Positions 29,389 to 37,550 of a stretch of 64,000 nucleotides of DNA are shown here, one piece after another. The notes below the pieces were generated by a model. The model did no database searches. It had not been told where the DNA came from and saw only the letters and a list, made by a program, of their open reading frames with translations. A program made the position numbers and the translations under genes. The DNA comes from Membranihabitans marinus (lineage in GTDB: Bacteria > Bacteroidota > Bacteroidia > Chitinophagales > Saprospiraceae): contig NZ_JAHVHU010000005.1 of NCBI RefSeq assembly GCF_019802045.1, forward strand, positions 248,001-312,000, read 5' to 3'. The first letter of the stretch is position 1; every line of letters starts with the position of its first letter.

Positions 29389-30432
29389 TTAATCGATGTT
29401 TTTTAAAGGTTTCTCACACATCAACTCTTCAATGAGCGACTCCATTTCTTCCTTTCGGATGGCAGGAATAATTTTACAATGGTCTCGGGATGAGGGAATC
29501 TCCTTAGTGTTTGGTGTCCAGTAGGTTTCCATTTCATCATTTTGCTGCAGCTCGCCCTGCTCTATGGTGAACAACTCAGGCCGGGCAGCGTAGAGTATTG
29601 CAATCTGATCCCAACTTGACCGACCATTTATCAAGGCATTATTTCCCCACAATTCGTAAGACTTTCGAACCGGATTATCTACCGGCGTTTCAGGCAACTG
29701 AACATTTCCTGTTATCACATCGCTTCCAGCTCCGCTAAAACAAGCTGTTGTAGGCCACAGCTTCAAGAGCCCGGAGATGTAGGAAGCCGTTCCATTTTGA
29801 CCAAAATTCCAATCAAGAACCGGTTCCTCGTCCGTATGGGTCATGCCAATCCATTTGACCACCTTCTTTTTAACAAGGTCCCTTCCGACCGGATTATTGA
29901 TGAGATAAAATAAGCCCACGGGATGACCCACGGTCACTATCGTAACACTCTGATCGGGCTGATCTTTTAATATATTCGTGTACGCAGCGACCAATTCAGG
30001 TCCATGGTCCACAACATCATGTCCATATAGTGCGGTTTGCGTAGCCACATATTTTGTATAGGAGTTTTGAGGATCTCCGATGATCGTTGATCCTTGATAT
30101 TGTCCCAAGGGGAGGTCGCCCCGACCGTAGTATTGATTGATGGCAGCGATGGCTCCGATTCCATACGGGTTAGCGTTGGAACTAAAGATCGTCCCCAGTA
30201 TTTTAATCTCCTTTTTATCAGCCAATTTATGTAAAACGGCCAGTGCCCCAGCATCATCGCAGTCTGAGCCGATATCGGTATCGAATATAATGGCTGGCTG
30301 GGCACGTATACCTGGACACAGGAGACAGCACAATAGCAATGTACTTAAGGTTCGCCCTATCCATTTTACGGGTTGAGCTCCTAATTCTTTGATCCATTTC
30401 AATTCAGCGGAGCAAGGTCTGTTTATTTCCAT
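29389..30432 (-). CDS. Exported nucleoside hydrolase
   Basis: 347 aa. The N-terminal calcium-binding motif DTDIGSDCDDAGAL is diagnostic for inosine-uridine-preferring nucleoside hydrolases; NPVGRDLVKKKVVKWIGM and SSWDQIAILYAARPE contain further family positions. A hydrophobic stretch (LSTLLLCCLLCPGIRAQ) preceded by a long basic N-terminus suggests secretion, with the start at 30432 uncertain. It would release bases from nucleosides, or cleave a related glycoside, in the periplasm. First gene of a two-gene unit with the ceramidase-like gene. A 6-bp inverted repeat (30454-30459 / 30470-30475) lies just upstream. Confidence 0.82.
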   Translation of the reverse strand: MEINRPCSAELKWIKELGAQPVKWIGRTLSTLLLCCLLCPGIRAQPAIIFDTDIGSDCDDAGALAVLHKLADKKEIKILGTIFSSNANPYGIGAIAAINQYYGRGDLPLGQYQGSTIIGDPQNSYTKYVATQTALYGHDVVDHGPELVAAYTNILKDQPDQSVTIVTVGHPVGLFYLINNPVGRDLVKKKVVKWIGMTHTDEEPVLDWNFGQNGTASYISGLLKLWPTTACFSGAGSDVITGNVQLPETPVDNPVRKSYELWGNNALINGRSSWDQIAILYAARPELFTIEQGELQQNDEMETYWTPNTKEIPSSRDHCKIIPAIRKEEMESLIEELMCEKPLKNID

Positions 30433-30627
30433 AAACCGTATTATTTTCTAAAGACTAACCTAAATTTGAGTTAGTAAGGTACAAAATAAAAACGCAATAT
30501 GGACCAACAAACCGACTGACGGCCTGATAAAACTTCAACGCAGCTAATCTCTACTCTGATCGCATTTATGGGCCAGAAAAAACATCCATACGAAGTTTAG
30601 CTCCAGTGGATAAAATATTTTATAATA

Positions 30628-30849
30628 TCAACTTTGTAAATCTTCAAAGCTACCTTCCGTGAACGCCCAATCGCCTTTGATGTGATTGCAATTGGTCAGG
30701 GTGATCATACACCGGGCTCCGTTGTCATCCAATATAACCGGGTATTTTTTCGACGTCATGACGCGCCATGAATCAATGACATCATAGGTTTTCCCCATGG
30801 TAAATCACTTCAGGTCTTTCTTTTTGGTGGATTTAATGGTTACTTTCAT
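30628..30849 (-). pseudogene. Small ORF with an in-frame TGA
   Basis: On the minus strand an ATG at 30849 opens 14 codons (MKVTIKSTKKKDLK), hits TGA (30805-30807), and the same frame stays open for FT and then MGKTYDVIDSWRV to a final TGA at 30628. The downstream part alone (ATG 30798) encodes 56 aa with a CMITLTNCNHIKGDW segment. Either the gene is broken by one nonsense codon or the real gene is the 56-codon part. I recognise no family. The rest of 30433-30962 shows nothing further. Confidence 0.4.
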
Positions 30850-30962
30850 GCAGTGTGTAGGGTTGGTTTTAAACTGAAAGAATAAGTAAAAGGACATAAT
30901 AAAGGATCAAGCGCCTTTTTTGTTTACCCGGGGTTTTAAAATTTACGATAGTCACAGATACT

Positions 30963-31229
30963 CTATCCCAGCTCATTGAGCCTACTCTTTATTAATGCTG
31001 CAATCTGATTATGATCGTATTTCTTTAAAGATCGTTCCCGTTTCAATGCTTGGGTCTGATTATCGAAAGATTGAACAAATACTAATTTCCATGGCCCTTT
31101 CTTTGCCGTGTATCTCGATTCATCGTTATTGTGCTGAAGCAATCGTTTGCCGATGTTCGTACTGAAGCCTTTGTAATAGATATTATGATAGGAGGAATAA
31201 ATGATATATACATAGAATCGATCACTCAT
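30963..31229 (-). CDS. GIY-YIG nuclease-domain protein
   Basis: 88 aa, a stand-alone GIY-YIG domain of the URI/YhbQ type. The two halves of the motif read YVYIIYS and YYKGFS; the conserved Arg region is IGKRLLQHN and the C-terminal part has KKGPWKLVFVQSF and ALKRERSLKK. Such proteins are common in Bacteroidota and of unknown role; some relatives cleave DNA. The ATG lies only 14 bp after the terminator of the tRNA-Asp transcript and I find no promoter of its own, so expression may depend on readthrough from the tRNA array. Confidence 0.85.
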   Translation of the reverse strand: MSDRFYVYIIYSSYHNIYYKGFSTNIGKRLLQHNNDESRYTAKKGPWKLVFVQSFDNQTQALKRERSLKKYDHNQIAALIKSRLNELG

Positions 31230-31242
31230 GATTCCCTAATAT

Positions 31243-31279
31243 AAAAAAAGCTCCAAACAAATCAATGCTTGGAGCTTCA
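31243..31279 (-). terminator. Intrinsic terminator after tRNA-Asp
   Basis: On the minus strand AAGCTCCAA pairs with TTGGAGCTT around an ~11-nt loop, followed by seven T. It begins 7 bases after the tRNA-Asp 3' end. It separates the tRNA transcript from the GIY-YIG gene. Confidence 0.85.
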
Positions 31280-31285
31280 TTAAAG

Positions 31286-31359
31286 CGGTCCGGACGGGAC
31301 TCGAACCCGCGACCCCCTGCGTGACAGGCAGGTATTCTAACCAACTGAACTACCGGACC
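31286..31359 (-). tRNA. tRNA-Asp (GTC)
   Basis: The cloverleaf is complete: acceptor GGTCCGG with CCGGACC and discriminator G, D-arm GTTCAGTTGGTTAGAAT, anticodon arm CCTGC-CTGTCAC-GCAGG with anticodon GTC (31323-31325 on the complement), and T-arm with GTTCGAG. CCA is not encoded. It is the last unit of a tandem cluster of four truncated tRNA-Asp copies read in the same direction. Confidence 0.97.
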
Positions 31360-31850
31360 ATAATTTTTTCTTCGAGTAAAGTTACAACTCTTTGCAACTT
31401 CTGTGACGGGACTCGTACCCGTCCCCAATAACATTGGGGATGACAGGCAGGTATTCTAACCAACTGAACTACCGGACCATAATTTTTTCTTCGAGTAAAG
31501 TTACAACTCTTTGCAACTTCTGTGACGGGACTCGTACCCGTCCCCAACTACGTTGGGGATGACAGGCAGGTATTCTAACCAACTGAACTACCGGACCATA
31601 ATTTTTTCTTCGAGTAAAGTTACAACTCTTTGCAACTTCTGTGACGGGACTCGTACCCGTCCCCAATAACATTGGGGATGACAGGCAGGTATTCTAACTA
31701 ACTGAACTACCGGACCATATTTTTTTCTTCGAGTGAAGTTACAACTCTTTGCAACTTCTGTGACGGGACTCGTACCCGTCCCCAATCCCCAATATTATTG
31801 GGGAGGGATGACAGGCCTCGGATTCAGTACCAACTGAACTACCGGACCAT
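31360..31850 (-). repeat. Tandem array of four tRNA-Asp-derived units
   Basis: Four direct units of 119 bp (three nearly identical; the outermost is longer and diverged) lie upstream of tRNA-Asp in its transcript. Each begins with GGTCCGG (5' ends at 31478, 31597, 31716 and 31848) and matches tRNA-Asp through the anticodon GTC. Then the 3' anticodon stem is replaced by a CCCCAAY...RTTGGGG hairpin, followed by a T-arm-like ACGGG-TACGAGT-CCCGT, no 3' acceptor strand, and a linker with a 9-bp stem (AAGTTGCAA/TTGTAACTT). No unit can form a mature tRNA. Translated frames across it are artefacts. Confidence 0.92.
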
Positions 31851-31884
31851 ATTTTGGCAAGCCTCTCCTCTCAAGAAGCGAACG

Positions 31885-31914
31885 CAAATCTAATACGTTA
31901 TTTTAGATCTACAA
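31885..31914 (-). promoter_or_regulatory. Promoter of the tRNA-Asp array
   Basis: On the minus strand TTG (31914-31912), 19 bases, then TAGATTTG (31892-31885): an exact match to the Bacteroidota -33/-7 consensus. Predicted start near 31878, about 30 bases before the first unit. It would transcribe all four units and tRNA-Asp as one RNA. Confidence 0.75.
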
Positions 31915-31975
31915 AAATTATCATCAAAATTTGTAAAATATTTCTCAACTTCTCCATTCATGACAAATCGTTTTG

Positions 31976-31983
31976 TAATTTCG
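31976..31983 (+). promoter_or_regulatory. Possible -7 box of accA
   Basis: TAATTTCG differs from TAnnTTTG at one position and lies 22 bases before the accA ATG. Weak support; no -33 TTG at proper spacing. Confidence 0.3.
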
Positions 31984-32005
31984 TGTTGTACTAATCCACA
32001 TTTAT

Positions 32006-32983
32006 ATGGTATTTTTGGAATTTGAAAAGCCCCTGGAAAGTCTTTATGAGCAAAGGGATAAAATAGCAGAGGTAGGAAGTGCCGGTGATATTGACGTCGA
32101 ACCCATGCTCAAGAAACTGGAAAAGAAAATCACCAAAACACAAAAGGAGATCTATTCCAATCTTTCAGGATGGCAGAAAGTTCAATTGTCCCGCCACCCC
32201 AATCGTCCTCATACCCTGTACTACATTGACCAGATCTTTGATGAATTTATAGAGTTGCATGGCGACCGGTATTACAAAGATGACAAAGCCATCGTGGGGG
32301 GACTCGCCCGAATGGATGGCCAAACTTATATCGTCATTGGTCAAGAAAAAGGGGATAATACCAAATCACGCCAATTTCGGAACTTTGGGATGGCAAATCC
32401 GGAAGGCTACCGCAAATCGCTTCGGTTGATGAAAATGGCCGATAAATTTGGTTTTCCCATCCTCTGTCTTATAGACACCATGGGTGCCAACCCCGGCATC
32501 GAAGCTGAAGAACGCGGTCAAGCCGAGGCTATAGCACGCAATATGTACGAGATGGCCCGTCTCAAAACTCCCATCATGTGTTATATTATCGGTGAGGGTG
32601 CCAGCGGTGGCGCGATCGGAATCGGTATTGGTGATCGTGTTTTTATGCTGGAAAACACCTGGTATTCCGTTATTTCCCCGGAATCCTGTTCTCAAATCTT
32701 GTGGCGCAGCTGGGATCATAAAGAACAAGCAGCAGAGGCACTCAAACTAACCGCTGATCACATGAAATCATTTGGCCTCATCGATGGCATCGTTCCCGAA
32801 CCCCTGGGTGGTGCACATACTTTCCCGGAAGAGATGGCCGAGATACTCAAGCAGCACATCCAAAAAACCACGGAAGAATTGATCAAACTGGACCACGGGA
32901 CTCTTTTGAATCAACGCATTGAGAAATACACACAAATGGGAGAATACAAAACCGATAAAAAAGCTACTGCAAAAGCTAAGTAA
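32006..32983 (+). CDS. accA: Acetyl-CoA carboxylase carboxyltransferase alpha subunit
   Basis: 325 aa, full family length. It has the N-terminal coiled helix ([18 protein letters not shown]), [33 protein letters not shown], and the crotonase-fold oxyanion loop [15 protein letters not shown]. With AccD it transfers the carboxyl group from carboxybiotin to acetyl-CoA, making malonyl-CoA for fatty acid synthesis. AccD is not in the window. The C-terminus is Lys-rich. Followed on the same strand by dapA with its own promoter box. Confidence 0.95.
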   Translation: MVFLEFEKPLESLYEQRDKIAEVGSAGDIDVEPMLKKLEKKITKTQKEIYSNLSGWQKVQLSRHPNRPHTLYYIDQIFDEFIELHGDRYYKDDKAIVGGLARMDGQTYIVIGQEKGDNTKSRQFRNFGMANPEGYRKSLRLMKMADKFGFPILCLIDTMGANPGIEAEERGQAEAIARNMYEMARLKTPIMCYIIGEGASGGAIGIGIGDRVFMLENTWYSVISPESCSQILWRSWDHKEQAAEALKLTADHMKSFGLIDGIVPEPLGGAHTFPEEMAEILKQHIQKTTEELIKLDHGTLLNQRIEKYTQMGEYKTDKKATAKAK

Positions 32984-33101
32984 CCAGCCGGGGATTTTCT
33001 TCGATCCGTCGTATACCCTGGATCAACCGCTTTGGGACCACAGTCCATGGCTGGATTCAAAAAAAGATCCTGTTTTGCACCATTAATGATTGACCTATTC
33101 T

Positions 33102-33109
33102 TATTTTTG
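33102..33109 (+). promoter_or_regulatory. TAnnTTTG promoter box of dapA
   Basis: TATTTTTG matches the -7 consensus and ends 17 bases before the dapA ATG. A TTG at 33075-33077 lies 24 bases upstream of the box, slightly outside the usual -33 spacing. Confidence 0.5.
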
Positions 33110-33126
33110 CACCCAAAATACGCTCC

Positions 33127-34035
33127 ATGATACCTATAGAAAAACTAAAAGGAACAGGTACTGCATTAGTCACGCCATTTGATGAACACGGAAAGATCGA
33201 TTTTGATTCATTAGAAAAAGTAATCGAGTTTAACATCGAAGGTGGTGTTGATTACCTTGTTTCTTTAGGAACCACAGGGGAAGCCGTTACATTGAGCAGA
33301 AAAGAATGCCAGTCGATTCTGGATTTCACCCTGGAAAAAGTTAATCACCGGATACCCGTCGTTTTTGGGGTGTTTGGAAGTAATAATACCGAAGTGGTTT
33401 TGGAACGATTGACGACCTACCGGCTCGACGGCGTGGCGGCCCTTCTTGCAGCAAGTCCGTACTACAACAAACCCAGTCAGGAAGGCATTTTCCGACACTA
33501 TCAAAAAATCGGAGAGAAAAGCAACTACCCCATTATCATCTACAATGTTCCCGGTCGGACAGCGTCCAATATATCCGCAGAAACAACACTCCGGATTGCC
33601 CGGGAAATCCCCAATGTAATCGGAACCAAAGAAGCATCCGGTGATCTGGAGCAAATCAATACCATCCTGAAGTACCGTCCGGAAAATTTCCTGGTTCTTT
33701 CTGGAGATGATCCGTGTACACTAGCCATGATGGCCCACGGTGCCGACGGGGTAATTTCAGTGATATCCAATGCATATCCCCATGAATGGTCTGATATGGT
33801 GCGTGCGTGTCGCAATCGCAACTATCAAAAAGCAGCAAAACTATTTGCCGAATTACAGGACATTCATCCCTGGCTGTATGTCGACGGTAACCCCTGCGGG
33901 ATCAAAGGGGCACTGAAATATCTGGGCTTGATCGATTCAATGGAAGTCCGGTTACCCCTGGTACCAATGAACCCTAAAAATTACAATAGTCTGATCCGTG
34001 AACAAGGGAAAATCAACCAACGAACAGCATCTTAG
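33127..34035 (+). CDS. dapA: 4-Hydroxy-tetrahydrodipicolinate synthase
   Basis: 302 aa TIM-barrel aldolase. SLGTTGEAVTLS holds the Thr-Thr pair, IIYNVPGRT the catalytic Tyr, and IGTKEASGD the Schiff-base Lys; GVISVISNAYP is the usual late strand. It condenses pyruvate with aspartate semialdehyde in lysine and diaminopimelate synthesis. Other class I lyases of the family (NanA, KDG aldolase) are less likely given GTTGEA and overall similarity. Confidence 0.93.
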   Translation: MIPIEKLKGTGTALVTPFDEHGKIDFDSLEKVIEFNIEGGVDYLVSLGTTGEAVTLSRKECQSILDFTLEKVNHRIPVVFGVFGSNNTEVVLERLTTYRLDGVAALLAASPYYNKPSQEGIFRHYQKIGEKSNYPIIIYNVPGRTASNISAETTLRIAREIPNVIGTKEASGDLEQINTILKYRPENFLVLSGDDPCTLAMMAHGADGVISVISNAYPHEWSDMVRACRNRNYQKAAKLFAELQDIHPWLYVDGNPCGIKGALKYLGLIDSMEVRLPLVPMNPKNYNSLIREQGKINQRTAS

Positions 34036-34164
34036 CAGGTAATCATCGATGGCTTACGCATCTTTTGTAATTTGATTAAAAACCAGTCGTATACGCGATT
34101 CCTCTAACTACCAAAAAACAATCTTCAACGCCAGGTAGATATCAATACTCATACTTATTCCAGG

Positions 34165-35115
34165 CTAATCGGCCGGTGCTGCACGCATCAGGTCAATCAG
34201 CCCGGTGCCGTTGTAGTAGGACATGGGTCGGACGCCCTGATCGGAACAAAGTACAAACACCGCTGTCGGATTCCGAAAACAACTGGCATAAAACCGAGCA
34301 GCAGCTTCTTCATCCATCCGAATCATATTGAGCCGATACCCTGCCCTATCCACCACACTCCATTCTCCGTCTATATAATCAGAAATCATACATAAAAAAG
34401 CTGGAAAGGGAGCAATAAATGGATTTACCTTCAGTGCGTTATGAAATAAAGTTGTTGCTTCCTGGGCCGATACCCACGGAACTTGGTCAATGCGTCCATT
34501 ACCTGACACCTTTTGCCATTTTTCACAGCTGATCCGGCCATCACCTTCCAGTGGATAAGAGATGACATCTCCCTGGTAATCAGCCCCCAATTCGAAATTG
34601 TGATCGAATGGCCGATCATTGAAACTGTAATCCAATACATAGAAATATTCACCGGTCTTTTGTTCACAGAAGTATACCGTTCGGCGAAGTAAGCGTTCTT
34701 CGCGGGAAAATTCTATACCCACGACCATCAAAATCCTGCTGTGCGCTTTTATTTTACCCAGGTGTTTTTTGGTGATATTGGGTCCGGAATGGTATAATAG
34801 ATTGAGCTTCAACCCATCAGGCAAATGTTCAAATTTTGTCCAGAGCGCGGTATAAAAAGCAATTTCAGCCCAATCATTGAGAAAAGAAGGCGTATCCAAT
34901 CCCGCCTCTTCGCCCAACAGCCGAACCTTTCGGGCCAGCTTCCCGAGGTGGTTATCCACCAACAAAGCCGCTATTCGGGATCGCTCCTTGTAAAATGCCT
35001 CGGGGTTTTCCAAGAGTGGAAGCTGATAAGTGGTTTCCTGCCACTGGATTAATAATTGAATTGCAGACTGCATATCCTTCAATCGCTGAGGACCAGACAG
35101 TTCTTGCCATTTCAT
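34165..35115 (-). CDS. Uncharacterised protein, 316 aa
   Basis: I do not recognise a family. The protein is soluble, has no signal peptide or membrane helix, and has a Trp/Tyr-rich core (QLLIQWQETTYQLP, DWAEIAFYTALWTKFEHLP, EYFYVLDYSFNDRPFDHNFELGAD). It begins 4 bp after the rnc stop on the same strand, so it is likely the last gene of acpP-fabF-rnc. Homologues might sit with SWIM zinc-finger proteins, but this is memory-based and unverified. Base composition does not stand out from its neighbours. Confidence 0.7.
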   Translation of the reverse strand: MKWQELSGPQRLKDMQSAIQLLIQWQETTYQLPLLENPEAFYKERSRIAALLVDNHLGKLARKVRLLGEEAGLDTPSFLNDWAEIAFYTALWTKFEHLPDGLKLNLLYHSGPNITKKHLGKIKAHSRILMVVGIEFSREERLLRRTVYFCEQKTGEYFYVLDYSFNDRPFDHNFELGADYQGDVISYPLEGDGRISCEKWQKVSGNGRIDQVPWVSAQEATTLFHNALKVNPFIAPFPAFLCMISDYIDGEWSVVDRAGYRLNMIRMDEEAAARFYASCFRNPTAVFVLCSDQGVRPMSYYNGTGLIDLMRAAPAD

Positions 35116-35119
35116 AGTA

Positions 35120-35842
35120 TTAGGATTTCTTATTGGTCAGGAGCCCCAGGCGAGCCATCGCTTTGCGTGAAGCAATTTGTTCAGCCCCTTTCTTGTTGAA
35201 TTCTGAAGCTTCTGATATGCGTTGGCCATCGACCACAACACCAACTTGAAACCGATCTCTTTTATCGGCACGAAACTTTCTCAAGAGTTCGTATTCCAAG
35301 GATTTGTTGTGTTTCTGACAATATTCGAGGAGTCTGCTTTTAAAGTTTTCGTCTTTCTTCTCAAGCACTTCTATATCCAGATTTTCCTGTAGAATCCGGG
35401 ATACTACAAAGTGGCGGGTGTAATCGTATCCCCGTTCCATGTATATGGCACCAATCAATGCTTCCAGGGCATTTCCCAGCATGGAATCGCTCAAGTGAAC
35501 CTGATTGTATTGCTTCAGAAAGATATCAAGTCCCAAATCGTACCCCACCTTATTGAGCGTACTTCTTCGAACAATTTTTGCCCGCATTTTGGTCAAAAAT
35601 CCTTCGTCTTTGTACAAATATTTTTTGAAGAGAAAATCGGCGATTATCGTGGAAAGGAGAGCATCACCCAGAAACTCGAGCCGTTCATTAGACTTTTCAT
35701 TCTCAAATTCCTGATTGCTTTTATGAATGAAAGCCTGTTTGAAAAGCAGTAGATTTTTTGGTGTAAAACCCAACATCCGTCGTAAATCACGAATAAAATG
35801 TTTATCCCTGGACCAAAAATAATTATATAATTTTTTGATCAA
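35120..35842 (-). CDS. rnc: Ribonuclease III
   Basis: 240 aa. The RNase III signature NERLEFLGDALL with the metal-binding Glu/Asp is present, the second acidic pair lies in MLGNALEALIGAIYMERG, and the C-terminal dsRNA-binding domain ends in GAEQIASRKAMARLGLL. It processes rRNA and other double-stranded RNA. It lies 12 bp after fabF on the same strand, the conserved acpP-fabF-rnc order. Confidence 0.95.
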   Translation of the reverse strand: MIKKLYNYFWSRDKHFIRDLRRMLGFTPKNLLLFKQAFIHKSNQEFENEKSNERLEFLGDALLSTIIADFLFKKYLYKDEGFLTKMRAKIVRRSTLNKVGYDLGLDIFLKQYNQVHLSDSMLGNALEALIGAIYMERGYDYTRHFVVSRILQENLDIEVLEKKDENFKSRLLEYCQKHNKSLEYELLRKFRADKRDRFQVGVVVDGQRISEASEFNKKGAEQIASRKAMARLGLLTNKKS

Positions 35843-35854
35843 AATAAATGAACT

Positions 35855-37102
35855 TTAAGCGGTCACTTTTTTCAGAACCAACGACGTGTTGTGTCCGCCA
35901 AACCCAAAGGTATTGCACAAGGCATAGTTAACTTCAGCCTCCACCGGATCGTTGAAGGTCAGCTTCAAGCGATCATCAATTTCCGGATCATCTGTAAAAT
36001 GATTAATCGTCGGGGGTATAAAACCCTGATCCATGGCAACCAGGCAGGCTATGGATTCTACTGCACCGGATGCTCCAAGCAAATGGCCTGTCATTGATTT
36101 GGTCGAGGATATATGCACCTCATATGCTTTTTCACCAAATACTTTTTCGATGGCTTTGATTTCGGCTACGTCGCCCAACGGCGTCGATGTTCCGTGAACA
36201 TTGATGTAATCGATGGCGTCATGAGACACCCGGGCATCCTCCAGTGCATAGGTCATCACATTCGCCGCACCAAGACCATCAGGATGTGGCGCCGTAATAT
36301 GATAGGCATCTGCGGTCATGGCACCACCAAGTACTTCTGCATAGATTCGTGCCCCCCGGTTAACAGCGTGCTCATATTCTTCAAGGATCAAAGCTCCACC
36401 CCCTTCACCCAGCACAAAACCATCCCGGTCTTTATCAAAGGGTCGCGAAGCTGTCGCGGGATCATCATTACGAGACGACAAGGCTTTCATACCTGAAAAA
36501 CCACCAATGCCAGCACGTGTAACGGCTGCTTCCGATCCTCCGGTCACAATGACGTCTGCTCGGCCGATCCGGATATTATCCAGCGCATTAATAATCGCAT
36601 GGCTGGATGAAGCACAGGCCGAGATCGTTCCATAATTGATCCCCCGCAAACCATATTCAATGGATATCTGCCCAGGCACAATGTCCGCGATCATTTTCGG
36701 GATCATAAAAGGATTGTAGCGTGGATTTTTCTCGTAATCAGAATTTATTTCTATTTGTTCTTCCAGGGATCTCAATCCACCGATACCTGACCCCCATACT
36801 ACACCGATTCTGTTCACATCTTCGGTGGTGAAGTCTAATCCGCTGTCCTCAATAGCCTGACGGGCAGCGACTACGCCATACTGGCTAAAAAGATCCATTT
36901 TACGGGCCTCTTTTCGACCAAATATTTCGTCACCATCGAAATTTTTCACTTCACAAGCAAAAGTTGTTTTGAATTTGGAAGCATCGAAATGCGTGATATA
37001 ATCCGAGCCACTTCTTCCATTCCGAAGTCCTTCCGCAAACTCTTCGACCGAATTACCGATGGGTGTAATCGCTCCTAATCCTGTAATAACTACTCGTTTC
37101 AT
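35855..37102 (-). CDS. fabF: 3-Oxoacyl-ACP synthase II
   Basis: 415 aa from the ATG at 37102 (MKRVVITGLGAITPIG); the longer frame to 37201 adds unrelated residues. The Cys-His-His triad is visible: Cys163 in SACASSSHA, the His in VHGTSTPLGD and the His in STKSMTGHLLGASGA. It elongates acyl-ACP with malonyl-ACP. It is located between acpP and rnc; a hairpin (37218-37249) separates it from acpP and may set a high acpP to fabF ratio. Confidence 0.95.
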   Translation of the reverse strand: MKRVVITGLGAITPIGNSVEEFAEGLRNGRSGSDYITHFDASKFKTTFACEVKNFDGDEIFGRKEARKMDLFSQYGVVAARQAIEDSGLDFTTEDVNRIGVVWGSGIGGLRSLEEQIEINSDYEKNPRYNPFMIPKMIADIVPGQISIEYGLRGINYGTISACASSSHAIINALDNIRIGRADVIVTGGSEAAVTRAGIGGFSGMKALSSRNDDPATASRPFDKDRDGFVLGEGGGALILEEYEHAVNRGARIYAEVLGGAMTADAYHITAPHPDGLGAANVMTYALEDARVSHDAIDYINVHGTSTPLGDVAEIKAIEKVFGEKAYEVHISSTKSMTGHLLGASGAVESIACLVAMDQGFIPPTINHFTDDPEIDDRLKLTFNDPVEAEVNYALCNTFGFGGHNTSLVLKKVTA

Positions 37103-37217
37103 GTGACAAATTTCATTTTCTTGCTTTACAAAAATAGAATAAATTCCGCAACCTACGTTCGAAACGTTTGATTTTGTTGCAGGTCCGGCAAAAAAAGACA
37201 ACGAAGGTCATAAGAAA

Positions 37218-37249
37218 GCCCTCTTTCTATCATCCGATAAAAAGAGGGC
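37218..37249 (-). terminator. Hairpin between acpP and fabF
   Basis: GCCCTCTTT and AAAGAGGGC pair around a ~14-nt loop; on the minus strand the stem is followed by a short T-rich stretch (TTTCTT). It is probably a partial terminator that lets some transcripts continue from acpP into fabF. Confidence 0.6.
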
Positions 37250-37277
37250 CAACATCAATTATTACGTTATAGATCTT

Positions 37278-37517
37278 TTAATTCTCAGCTTCCTTTTCCA
37301 CATAAGTTACAGCCTGGCCTACTGTCTGAATGTTTTCAGCCTCTTCGTCCGGAATAGAAATATCAAACTCTTTTTCAAATTCCATGATGAGCTCGACTGT
37401 ATCCAGTGAGTCTGCACCTAAATCATTGGTAAAGCTGGCTTCTTCTGTGACTTCAGATTCATCCACTCCTAATTTGTCAACAATGATTTTTTTAACTTTT
37501 TCAGCTACAGATGACAT
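37278..37517 (-). CDS. acpP: Acyl carrier protein
   Basis: 79 aa acidic helical protein with the phosphopantetheine attachment site DSL at Ser37 ([11 protein letters not shown]). It carries growing acyl chains in fatty acid synthesis. First gene of acpP-fabF-rnc-34165 on the minus strand, with its own promoter and a hairpin directly downstream. Confidence 0.97.
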   Translation of the reverse strand: MSSVAEKVKKIIVDKLGVDESEVTEEASFTNDLGADSLDTVELIMEFEKEFDISIPDEEAENIQTVGQAVTYVEKEAEN

Positions 37518-37550
37518 AATTGTATTAAATTTAATGAATTAATTGGAGCG

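Noticed and set aside
31222-31785. Four overlapping minus-strand ORFs of 65-70 aa with repeated sequence
   Set aside because: They are translations of tRNA-Asp and its derived units; the period is the DNA repeat, and tRNA sequence read as protein explains the conserved peptide.
31360-31850. Regularly spaced repeats resembling a CRISPR array
   Set aside because: The units are contiguous 119-bp direct repeats with no unique spacers, are homologous to tRNA-Asp, and no cas genes are present.
34110-34135. 14-base match (TCAACGCCAGGTAG) with the complement near 62667
   Set aside because: Matches of this length are expected by chance in a 64-kb window and the flanks do not align.
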